This document shows, piece by piece, positions 1 to 6,093 of a stretch of DNA of 6,093 bases. Position 1 is the stretch's first letter; every line of letters begins with the position of its first letter. A model generated the notes under the pieces. It did not search any database, was not told the origin of the DNA, and saw nothing but the letters and a program-made list of their open reading frames with translations. Both the position numbers and the translations under genes were made by a program. Source of the DNA: Nitriliruptoraceae bacterium (lineage in GTDB: Bacteria; Actinomycetota; Nitriliruptoria; Nitriliruptorales; Nitriliruptoraceae); assembly GCA_007125475.1 (NCBI GenBank), contig SLDB01000262.1, forward strand, positions 1 through 6,093, read 5' to 3'.

Positions 1-10
1 CCGGCGGGCA

Positions 11-24
11 CCCCGCTCACGGGG
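11..24 (-). terminator. Weak hairpin downstream of the exporter gene
   Basis: CCCCG-TGAG-CGGGG on the minus strand gives a 5-bp stem with a 4-base loop about 30 bases past the exporter stop. No U-tract follows, so it is at best a weak terminator. The loop and second arm also contain GTGAGC (20-15), which could be the start of a further minus-strand gene (Met-Ser-Gly-Val-Pro-Ala before the window ends). The sequence cannot separate these possibilities. Confidence 0.2.
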
Positions 25-54
25 CGACGTTCCGGGAGTCCGCTGCCTGACTGC

Positions 55-3000
55 TCACAGGTCGAGCTGCCGGCTGTTGAGGTAGAAGTACAGCCCGCGG
101 CGGGCCATGAGCTCGTCGTGGGTGCCCTGTTCGGCGATGCGGCCCTTGTCCAGCACGACGATGGTGTCGGCGTCGCGGATCGTGGAGAGCCGGTGGGCGA
201 TGACGAACGAGGTGCGCTGCTCGAGGAGCCGGTCCAGGCTCTCCTGCACCGCCTCCTCCGACTCGGCGTCCAGCGCGCTGGTGGCCTCGTCGAGGATGAG
301 CACCGAGGGCTCGAGGTAGACCGCCCGGGCGATGGCGATCCGCTGCTTCTGGCCTCCGGAGAGCTGCAGGCCGGACTCGCCGACCTTGGTGTCGTAGCCC
401 AGCGGCAGGCGCACGACGAAGTCGTGGGCGTTGGCGGCGCGGGCGGCCCACCGGATGCGCTCCGGGTCGGGCTCGGCCTCACCGAAGGCGATGTTGCTGG
501 CGATGGTGTCGGCGAAGACGTAGTTGTCCTGCAGCACGACACCAATGTGTCGGCGCAGGTCGCGGTAGTCCAGCGTCGTCATGTCTACGCCGTCGTAGCG
601 CACCACGCCCTCGGTCGGCTCGAGCAACCCGATCAGGCACTTGGCGAGCGTGGTCTTCCCCGATCCGCTCCGGCCCACCAGCGCCACGGTCGTGCCGGGG
701 GTGACGTCGAGGTCGATGTCGTCGAGCACCGGGGCGCCGTGGGCGCCGTAGCGGAAGCCCACGCCCTCGAGGCGGACCTGCCCGGAGAGGCTCGGCACCG
801 CTGACAGGTGGGAGTGGTCACGGCCCTGCTCGGGCTCGACCTCGAAGACGTCACGGACGCGACGCAGCAGCACCGAGACCCGTTGCCCCTGATCCCACAG
901 GCTCAGCAGGATCATGACCGCGTTGTTCGCGAACACCACCAGCGCGCTGAACGAGACGAGCGCGCCGACCGAGATCACCCCGTCGAGGACGAGCTGAGAG
1001 CCGACCCACAGGAACAGGATCAGCGACGCGAACGCCACCAGCCGCACCCCGGCGTGGTAGACCATCGCGCCGAAGTCGGCGCGGAACAGCTTGGTCGACA
1101 ACGCCTTGAACTCGTCGACGAGCTCACGGCGCAGCGCCGGCTCGGCCCCCATCGCCTTGACGGCCTCGATGCCCTTGACCGCATCCACCTGACGGGAGTA
1201 GTACCGGCCGAAGGCCTCCTCGAGCTGATCGAAGACCGGCCGCAGGCGGGTGGCCCCGAACCGCATCAACCCGGCGTAGACCGGTGCGACCGCGACGTAG
1301 ACGGCCGCCAGCAGCGGGCTGTAGATCACCATGATCACCAGCGCCGCGCTGAGCTGCGTGAACGCCGTGAGTGCGAGGATGCCGTCCTGCACCGCGAACA
1401 TGCGGATCTGCTGCATGCCGGACAGCCGCCGCTGGATGTCGCCGGTGCGGCGGGTGTTGAAGTAGGACATCGGCAGCGCGAGCAGCCGTTGGCTGAGCAC
1501 GTCCATCGACGCCCCGTCGATGCGCAGCGCCACCCAGCTCAACAGGTAGCGGTGGGTGACGGTGGCGACCGCCAGGGCGAGCAGCACGCCGACCATCGAC
1601 AGCAGCAGCAGACGCAGCAGCTGCACGTCCCGGTCGGGCAGCACCTCGTCGACGACGACCTGGAGGAACACCGGCATCGCCATCTGCAGCGCGCTGGCGA
1701 GGAGGGCGAGGAGCACCGCCAGGATGAGCCGCCCGCGGTGCCGGGCCAGCAGAGCGCGCATCCAGCGCAGGCTCGCCCCCTCCTCGGCGCCGCCCGCCGT
1801 CAGCGCCGGTGTCGGCTCGAGGAGGGCGGTGTAGCCGCTCCAGCGTTCCTCGAACTCGTCACGGTCGATGCGGCGTCGGCCGAGGTCCGGGTCGACGACC
1901 CGGACGCGCTTGGCGGTGACGTCGGTCACCACGATCCAGTGGTAGCCGTCCCAGTGGGCGATCGCCGGCAGGGGCAGGGCGTCGAGGTTGCGCTTGGAGG
2001 CCTTCACCGTGCGGGCCTCGAAGCCCAGCTGCTGCGCGCCGCGCACGATCCCGGCGAGGCTGGCGCCCGAGATGTTCGTATCTGCGGCGTCGCGCGCCCG
2101 GGTGAGGCTGATGGGCCGCCCGTGGGCCGCCGACACCATCGCCAGGCACGCGGCGCCGCAGTCCATCTCGTCGATCTGGTGGATCAGCGGGACGCGGACG
2201 CGGCGGCGCTTCGCCGGGCGCTGATCATCGGGGACGAACGGCGCGGCCTCGGGCTCCGGCGCCGCCGGCGTACCCGGCTCCGCTCCGGCGTCGTGGGGGG
2301 CCTGACCCATCCGTCGGGCGTCGGCGGGGAGGAGCTCCTCGCCGAAGTCCAACGGCACCCGGGCGGTGGTCTGGTAGTCGTATGCGGCGACGAGGTCGCC
2401 GATGCGCTCGGCGAACTCGGGGTAGGTCTCGAGCAGGTCGCGGAACACCCCGGCGGGCAGCCGTAGCAGCCGGGCGTCGGAGACGGCCTCGACGGTGGCG
2501 GCCCGTGGCGTGTCGGTGAACAGCGACCGTTCCCCGACCACGTCCCCGCGCCGGTGGAAGGCGAGGTCCCGGCCGTCGCGCCGGGTGCGCAGCCGGCCCT
2601 CCTCGACGACGTACGCGGCGCCGGGCGGATCGCCCTGGACGATCACCACCTCGCCGGCGGGGACCGCCACCTCCTCGAGGCCCTGCAGCAGGGTCTCGAG
2701 CCCCTCCGGCGGGAGCTCGGCGAACACGGTGTAGAGACGGAACAGCTCCTCGAGCTGCACGCGACGCCGGTGCAACTGCACCGCCTCGCGCAGTTGCGGC
2801 GCGGTGCTCAACAGCCCCTCGAACAGCGACCGGTCGAGGCGGAGCACCTCGACGTCACCGCTGGCCCGCACGGTCGCCGTCCGCGTCGAGCGTTCGAGCA
2901 ACCCCGTCTCGCCGAAGGTGTCGCCGGGCCCGAGCATCGCCAGGGTCACCTCCTGGCCGTCGGCCCCCTGCTTGACCACCCGCGCCCGACCGGCGGTGAG

Positions 3001-3156
3001 GACGTAGAACGCATCGGCCTCGTCGCCCTCCCGGACGATGACATCGCCGAAGCCGTAGGACTCCGCCTCGAGGCTGGCCGCCACCAGCGCCCGGACATCC
3101 GGAGGGACGAACTCGAAGAGGGTGATGTCCTCCAGGACCACGTCCGCCGTGCTCAC
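55..3156 (-). CDS. Double cNMP-binding / C39 peptidase / ABC exporter fusion (peptidase-containing ABC transporter)
   Basis: Predicted inner-membrane exporter that cleaves a double-glycine leader and pumps out the peptide with ATP. Numbering from the GTG at 3156 gives 1033 residues. Residues 11-125 and 142-250 are two CRP-fold domains. Their phosphate-binding cassettes are FGE(81-83) with R92-T-A, and GE(208-209) with PRAATV(217-222), the latter very like protein kinase A. A Pro/Ala/Glu-rich linker (about 283-315) follows. The C39 peptidase spans 321-447 with Gln327, Cys333, His406 and Asp422 all present. The ABC membrane domain is about 464-760. The ATPase has Walker A GRSGSGKTT(828-836), Q-loop Gln876, LSGGQ(932-936), Walker B ending Asp956-Glu957 and switch His988, so it looks intact. 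HetC-like proteins share the cNMP/C39/ABC plan; a usual C39 exporter of about 700 residues lacks the front part. The start was chosen for its Shine-Dalgarno; GTGs at 3162 and 3228 are alternatives. It lies 94 bases after the glycosyltransferase gene and is probably co-transcribed. Function is confident; cargo and ligand are inferred. Confidence 0.93.
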   Translation of the reverse strand: MSTADVVLEDITLFEFVPPDVRALVAASLEAESYGFGDVIVREGDEADAFYVLTAGRARVVKQGADGQEVTLAMLGPGDTFGETGLLERSTRTATVRASGDVEVLRLDRSLFEGLLSTAPQLREAVQLHRRRVQLEELFRLYTVFAELPPEGLETLLQGLEEVAVPAGEVVIVQGDPPGAAYVVEEGRLRTRRDGRDLAFHRRGDVVGERSLFTDTPRAATVEAVSDARLLRLPAGVFRDLLETYPEFAERIGDLVAAYDYQTTARVPLDFGEELLPADARRMGQAPHDAGAEPGTPAAPEPEAAPFVPDDQRPAKRRRVRVPLIHQIDEMDCGAACLAMVSAAHGRPISLTRARDAADTNISGASLAGIVRGAQQLGFEARTVKASKRNLDALPLPAIAHWDGYHWIVVTDVTAKRVRVVDPDLGRRRIDRDEFEERWSGYTALLEPTPALTAGGAEEGASLRWMRALLARHRGRLILAVLLALLASALQMAMPVFLQVVVDEVLPDRDVQLLRLLLLSMVGVLLALAVATVTHRYLLSWVALRIDGASMDVLSQRLLALPMSYFNTRRTGDIQRRLSGMQQIRMFAVQDGILALTAFTQLSAALVIMVIYSPLLAAVYVAVAPVYAGLMRFGATRLRPVFDQLEEAFGRYYSRQVDAVKGIEAVKAMGAEPALRRELVDEFKALSTKLFRADFGAMVYHAGVRLVAFASLILFLWVGSQLVLDGVISVGALVSFSALVVFANNAVMILLSLWDQGQRVSVLLRRVRDVFEVEPEQGRDHSHLSAVPSLSGQVRLEGVGFRYGAHGAPVLDDIDLDVTPGTTVALVGRSGSGKTTLAKCLIGLLEPTEGVVRYDGVDMTTLDYRDLRRHIGVVLQDNYVFADTIASNIAFGEAEPDPERIRWAARAANAHDFVVRLPLGYDTKVGESGLQLSGGQKQRIAIARAVYLEPSVLILDEATSALDAESEEAVQESLDRLLEQRTSFVIAHRLSTIRDADTIVVLDKGRIAEQGTHDELMARRGLYFYLNSRQLDL

Positions 3157-3161
3157 CCGCA

Positions 3162-3168
3162 CCTCTCC
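3162..3168 (-). promoter_or_regulatory. Ribosome binding site deciding the exporter start
   Basis: GGAGAGG on the minus strand lies 5 bases before the GTG at 3156, the best-spaced Shine-Dalgarno near this gene's beginning. It favours 3156 over the in-frame GTG at 3162, which would overlap it. The GTG at 3228 has only a weak purine stretch upstream. The longer product from 3228 would add 24 residues before the first CRP-fold domain; its codons are also GC3-rich, so it is not excluded. Confidence 0.55.
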
Positions 3169-3250
3169 GCCGCGACCTACCCCGAACGCCGGGCGCTCAT
3201 GCTGCCAGACGTCGATGAGCCGGTCCACAGACGCGACCCGGATACGCGCC

Positions 3251-4606
3251 TCACCCTGGGGCCGTGCCGGCGGTGCCGGCAAGGGTGCTGCGCAGCACCT
3301 CGAGCCAGCTGGCCCCGATCCGGTCCCACCGGTGGGCACGTGCGACCTCGATGCCGCGCCGGCCCAGCCGCTGTCGTCGTGCCGGGTCGTCGGCGAGCCG
3401 CTCGAGCGCTTCCACCGACCGCCCCACGTCCGCGAGCGCGCGCGCCCCGATCGGGGCGTGCAACCGCATCATCGGCGGGACCAGCAGGGAGAACGGCGCG
3501 GCGTACCCCGGGGGCGCTGCGGCGTCGGTGATGACGTTGGGCACGCCGCACGCCGCGGTCTCGAGCACCGTCAGCTCCCACGCACCGGCCTCGTAGGGCA
3601 GCACGTGCACGTCGCACGCGGCCATGCGCCGCGCCAGCTCGGTGGTGGTCACGCCGTGGCCGAACCGCAGCGACGGCTCGAACTCGACCCGGTCGGCGAC
3701 GCCCAACCGCCGCGCGATCCGCTCGAGGTCCCAGCCGCCGCTGATCCGGCGCTGCCGCGCCGTCAGCAGCTCGGTGTGCAGATACAGCCGGGCGCCGGTA
3801 CGTGCCGGCTGCGGCGCGAAGGGGCCACACCCGCCGCAGTGGGGGCAGTGGTGCAGCGTGCCGTGCTCCCCGGTGACAGGGTGCGATGGCAGCTCGACGA
3901 GTGCGGCACATCCCGGGCAGCGGGCCGTGCCGCCGTTCACCCAGGCCGCGAAGATCCGCAGGACCAGGTCGGGGTGCTTGTGGCCGCAGTTGCGGCCGAA
4001 GTAGCCGACGAGGAGTTCGTCGTCGCCGAGGCCGAACCGCCCCCGCCGCACCGCGCGGCGCTCGTCGTCGGCCAGCGGGGCGAACGCGTCGGTGTCGACC
4101 CCGTGCGGGACCGGCGGGGTGATCCGTGCCGTCACCTCGGAGCGGCGGAGCACCTCGGCACCGAAGGCGTTGTACGGAACCACCACGTCGACCGGCTCGA
4201 GGGTGGGTCCGGCCTTCGGCGGCAGCGGTGCGGCGTCCACCGGCAGGTACGCGATCACCGACCCGATCCCGGAAGGTGGGTCCTGCGCGAGTGCGGACAG
4301 CACCTCGGCGTGCTGCCACAGCGCCCCGATCAGGAGCACCGGGGGACCGTGACCGGACGCATCGGCGGCGGCCGCCGAAGCGAGGACGCGGGCGAGGCGG
4401 GCCTCGTTCTCCGCGCTTCGATCCCCGACGTGATCGACCTCGAAGACCTCGTAGGGCTCGGCGGGTGTGGAGGCCGGTCCCGGGTACCGCGCCACGTACC
4501 GCACCCGGACCCCGCGGGCGTGCAGCGAGCGCGCCACCTGACGGCCGACCGTGGCGAACCCGCTGTGCAGCCCCGGGTGCTCGCAGACGATCACCACGTC
4601 GGTCAC
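3251..4606 (-). CDS. GT4-like glycosyltransferase with inserted zinc-ribbon-like module
   Basis: Predicted cytoplasmic GT-B glycosyltransferase of 451 residues, closest by motif to family GT4. The N-terminal Rossmann half opens with a hydrophobic strand and HSGFATVGRQVA (14-25), the usual acceptor-side glycine loop. The linker PHGVDTDAF (167-175) is a GT4 hallmark. The C-terminal half has GYFGRN(201-206) with Arg205 and Lys210 in the donor-phosphate positions. At 341-349 there is an EX7E-like motif in which only the second Glu (Glu349) stands in the expected place; the first is Gly341, with Glu344 nearby. Unusually, residues 230-260 carry C-x2-C-x20-C-x2-C-x2-C (230, 233, 254, 257, 260), a likely zinc-binding insert just after the LVLRIF helix. 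The upstream paralogue has the same insert. The GTG start overlaps that gene's stop by four bases (GTGA), suggesting translational coupling. Donor and acceptor are unknown; context suggests the Nif11-leader peptide. The fold is confident, the substrate is inference. Confidence 0.85.
   Translation of the reverse strand: MTDVVIVCEHPGLHSGFATVGRQVARSLHARGVRVRYVARYPGPASTPAEPYEVFEVDHVGDRSAENEARLARVLASAAAADASGHGPPVLLIGALWQHAEVLSALAQDPPSGIGSVIAYLPVDAAPLPPKAGPTLEPVDVVVPYNAFGAEVLRRSEVTARITPPVPHGVDTDAFAPLADDERRAVRRGRFGLGDDELLVGYFGRNCGHKHPDLVLRIFAAWVNGGTARCPGCAALVELPSHPVTGEHGTLHHCPHCGGCGPFAPQPARTGARLYLHTELLTARQRRISGGWDLERIARRLGVADRVEFEPSLRFGHGVTTTELARRMAACDVHVLPYEAGAWELTVLETAACGVPNVITDAAAPPGYAAPFSLLVPPMMRLHAPIGARALADVGRSVEALERLADDPARRQRLGRRGIEVARAHRWDRIGASWLEVLRSTLAGTAGTAPG
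3265..3281. repeat. Perfect 7-bp inverted repeat at the end of the glycosyltransferase gene
   Basis: TGCCGGC-GGT-GCCGGCA forms a 7-bp stem with a 3-base loop, 11 bases before the glycosyltransferase stop codon. It falls where the protein reads AGTAGTA, and the DNA is also a short direct repeat of GCCGGCAC. There is no U-tract on either side. It could slow transcription between the glycosyltransferase and exporter genes, but a by-product of the Ala-Gly-Thr codon repeat is equally likely. Confidence 0.35.
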
Positions 4607-5862
4607 GGGGTCTCAGCTGGGTCGGCGTCCGCAACTCCCAGCACCTCGACCCAGCGGTCGAGCGGGGCGCCCTCCTGGCAACTGCGCGACACCTCGCGCA
4701 GGCGTGTGCCCGCCACCCGGCGTGCCGCACGGTCGTCGGCGAGGTGGCACAGCTCCACCAGCGCGCCGCCGGGGTCGGCCAGCGCGATCCGGTGCCCGTC
4801 CGAGTGGTCCAGCACCATGCGGGGCGGCACGAGGTTGGCTGCGCCGGTGAGCCGCTCCGCAACGGCCCCGTACCCCGTGGCGACGATCGGCACCCCCAGC
4901 GCGCAGGAGGCCCCCATCGAGGCTGGCACGTCCGCGAGGACGTGGGGTTGGAGGTGGACGTCGATGCATCCCCAGAGCTTCGCGAGCTCACGGGGCGAGT
5001 CCGGCATCGGCTCGTGGACGACCACCTCCGCCAGCCCGTGGTGGTCCGCGATCGCCGCCGTCGTCCACAGCCCGTCGTCGCTGGCCGGTTCACCGAGGAG
5101 AACCATCCGCGCGTCGTCGCGTGCCCGGCCCACCACCGCGCTCGTCGATCCGCACCCCGCGCAGCGCCCGCAGGGCACCGGACGGAGCTCGTCGTCCTCG
5201 GGGAAGGGCGTGACGTGGCCGCAGGCGTCGCACTGCAGGTAGTGACCCCGGGCGAAGAGCCCGAAGATGCGCAGTGCCAGTGGGGCGACCTCCTGCGGCC
5301 CGTCGTCGCTCCAGCAGCCGACGACGACGGCGTCGTCGGCCACGTCCATCCGCGCCCGGCGGATGGCGCGTCGGTCGGCGGCCTCGGGCCCGGGCAGGCT
5401 CGCAGCCGCCGGGAGCGCTGGGGCTAGCACCACGACCTTCGGCGCCGGCTCACCGGCCTGCGCACAGCAGTGCCGGACGGCCTGCGCGCCGAGCTGTGAC
5501 TCGGTCACGACGATCTCGGCACGGGCGAACACGTCGGCCACCGACGGCTCGTAGGGGATCCTCGCGGCGGCGGCGTGCACGACGAGGCGGACGGCGGGGA
5601 GCAACCCCGCCAACGCCACCGCCCACACCAGCCGCCGCTGTGCGGACTCGTCTCCGAACAGCACCAGGACGGGCGGCCCGACCCCGTCGCCGAGCGCGCC
5701 ACGGACCGCAACCGCCACGCGGGCGGACGTCTCGGAACCGCTGGCGGCACCCGGGCACGCCTCCACCGGGATGCCGAGCCCACGGAGGTGGCCGACGAGG
5801 AGACGGGACAGCTGCCGGGTCGCCGGCGCCCCCCCGGCGTCTGCGACCACCACCGCCGTCAC
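4603..5862 (-). CDS. Degenerate GT-B glycosyltransferase-like protein with zinc-ribbon-like insert
   Basis: A 419-residue paralogue of the next gene, judged from collinear segments: the first strand (3-8), EIVVTESQLGAQAVR (116-130) against DVVVPYNAFGAEVLR, LALRIF (195-200) against LVLRIF, and VHLQP...GVP (302-325) against VHVLP...GVP. Cysteines at 211, 214, 231, 234 and 237 (C-x2-C-x16-C-x2-C-x2-C) form the same kind of insert at the same place. The GT4 catalytic and donor-binding positions are changed: the Arg/Lys pair of the neighbour aligns with Asp186 and Glu191, the conserved Glu with Ala318, and the PHGVDTDAF linker is absent. It may be a non-catalytic partner or a donor-recognition subunit; an active enzyme of a divergent family is the alternative. 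The GTG start at 5862 places the Rossmann strand at the N-terminus, with a GAGG only 3 bases upstream. The gene follows the precursor after 67 bases and shares its stop with the next start. No signal peptide or membrane helix is evident. Confidence 0.8.
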   Translation of the reverse strand: MTAVVVADAGGAPATRQLSRLLVGHLRGLGIPVEACPGAASGSETSARVAVAVRGALGDGVGPPVLVLFGDESAQRRLVWAVALAGLLPAVRLVVHAAAARIPYEPSVADVFARAEIVVTESQLGAQAVRHCCAQAGEPAPKVVVLAPALPAAASLPGPEAADRRAIRRARMDVADDAVVVGCWSDDGPQEVAPLALRIFGLFARGHYLQCDACGHVTPFPEDDELRPVPCGRCAGCGSTSAVVGRARDDARMVLLGEPASDDGLWTTAAIADHHGLAEVVVHEPMPDSPRELAKLWGCIDVHLQPHVLADVPASMGASCALGVPIVATGYGAVAERLTGAANLVPPRMVLDHSDGHRIALADPGGALVELCHLADDRAARRVAGTRLREVSRSCQEGAPLDRWVEVLGVADADPAETP

Positions 5863-5929
5863 CAGCCTCGCCCCGTTCCTCGTGCGGTCGGCCTGCGCAG
5901 CCCGATCAAGCGCCCGACACCCCGGGCCG
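5863..5929 (-). other. Short gap between the precursor and first glycosyltransferase-like gene
   Basis: These 67 bases hold no convincing promoter, terminator hairpin or U-tract. Purine-rich stretches GAGGA (5881-5877) and GAGG (5869-5866) lie 14 and 3 bases before the GTG at 5862. Neither has ideal spacing, so this is a mediocre ribosome binding region. The lack of a terminator supports read-through from the precursor gene. Confidence 0.4.
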
Positions 5930-6093
5930 TCAGAACATGCTGGTACCGAAGAGGCTGTCCCGCCCGGTGAAGCCGCCGACCACGGCGTCGGCGTCGTCGG
6001 CGGCGAGGTCGTCGAGGACCGAGACCTCGCTCATCGCCTCCCGCAGGTCCTCGGCGGTGATGTCGAACCCCTCCTGCTGGGCCACCGACAGCA
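5930..6093 (-). CDS. Nif11-leader RiPP precursor peptide, 3' end only (N-terminus beyond the window)
   Basis: The last 53 codons of a small gene ending in TGA at 5932-5930. Numbering the first complete codon as 1, residues 1-40 resemble the C-terminal part of Nif11-type leader peptides: LSVAQQEGFDITAEDLREA (1-19) matches the family pattern of a short helix, then (E/A)GF-(D/E)-(I/F)-(T/S)-x-(E/D)-(E/D)-L. A run of Asp/Ala then leads to VVGG (37-40). Relative to a cut after Gly40, Leu29 is at -12, Val37 at -4 and Gly at -2 and -1, which fits the double-glycine pattern read by C39 peptidases; such a peptidase is encoded three genes downstream. The predicted core is FTGRDSLFGTSMF, 13 residues with no cysteine and with hydroxyl side chains at Thr42, Ser46, Thr50 and Ser51. 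Full leaders in this family are usually longer, so roughly 20-30 residues are missing at the window edge. Core function and modification are unknown. Codon use is GC3-rich, which supports real coding. Confidence 0.8.
   Translation of the reverse strand, partial: LSVAQQEGFDITAEDLREAMSEVSVLDDLAADDADAVVGGFTGRDSLFGTSMF

Noticed and set aside
1..54. Start of a further gene at the GTG at position 20
   Set aside because: Only six complete codons are available before the edge and no clear ribosome binding site precedes it, so it is not called as a gene.
808..2466. Long plus-strand open frame opposite the exporter gene
   Set aside because: Its translation is rich in Arg, His, Gln and Asp with no domain, while the opposite strand encodes an intact C39/ABC protein. 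It is a GC-rich antisense shadow, as are the other plus-strand frames at 118-804, 2554-3531, 3122-5242 and 4126-5427.
3157..3339. Extension of the exporter to the ATG at 3339
   Set aside because: It would overlap the glycosyltransferase gene by 89 bases and adds a Pro/Ala/Gly-rich segment with no resemblance to a domain; the GTG at 3156 has a proper ribosome binding site.
3827..3919. The cysteine-rich stretch as a frameshift or assembly artefact
   Set aside because: The frame continues cleanly on both sides with conserved GT-B motifs, and the neighbouring paralogue carries the same cysteine pattern at the same site.
3177..5093. Long minus-strand frame overlapping both glycosyltransferase-like genes
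   Set aside because: Low-complexity Arg/Gly/Ala-rich translation with no motif, in a different frame from the two genes with GT-B signatures.
5575..5970. Plus-strand open frame crossing the precursor gene
   Set aside because: Low-complexity Arg/Pro/Gly-rich translation; the minus strand gives a Nif11-like leader with a Gly-Gly site in line with the operon.
5933..5971. Lanthipeptide or thiazole-type core
   Set aside because: The predicted core contains no cysteine, so thioether or thiazole formation within it is not possible. Modification enzymes upstream of the window could still act on Ser or Thr.

Overview
The window is very GC-rich with strong G/C bias at third codon positions, and three of its genes appear to start with GTG. 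This suggests a high-GC actinobacterium (Actinomycetota). I cannot place it more precisely from the sequence. All supported genes lie on the minus strand and are closely spaced, so they read as one operon running from high to low coordinates.

In transcription order: (1) 6093-5930 is the 3' end of a small gene whose product has a Nif11-type leader, a double-glycine cleavage site and a 13-residue C-terminal core without cysteine. It looks like a RiPP precursor cut by the window edge. (2) 5862-4603 and (3) 4606-3251 are two paralogous GT-B-fold, glycosyltransferase-like proteins overlapping by a GTGA. Each carries a cysteine-rich, zinc-ribbon-like insert at the same place in the C-terminal Rossmann domain. 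The second keeps most GT4 sequence signatures; the first has lost the key polar residues and may be a non-catalytic partner. (4) 3156-55 is a large bacteriocin-type exporter: two cyclic-nucleotide-binding (CRP-fold) domains, a C39 peptidase with its catalytic residues in place, an ABC membrane domain and an ABC ATPase.

The parts fit a peptide natural product pathway. The Nif11-leader precursor would be made, modified by the glycosyltransferase pair (or by enzymes encoded outside the window), cut after Gly-Gly by the C39 domain and exported by the same protein, perhaps gated by a cyclic nucleotide. I know Nif11 leaders mainly with lanthipeptide synthetases, cyclodehydratases or radical SAM enzymes. 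A Nif11 precursor beside two zinc-ribbon-bearing glycosyltransferase-like proteins is not an arrangement I recognise, and it is the main point of interest.

No tRNA, rRNA, CRISPR array, insertion sequence or attachment site was seen. No non-coding stretch exceeds 100 bases.
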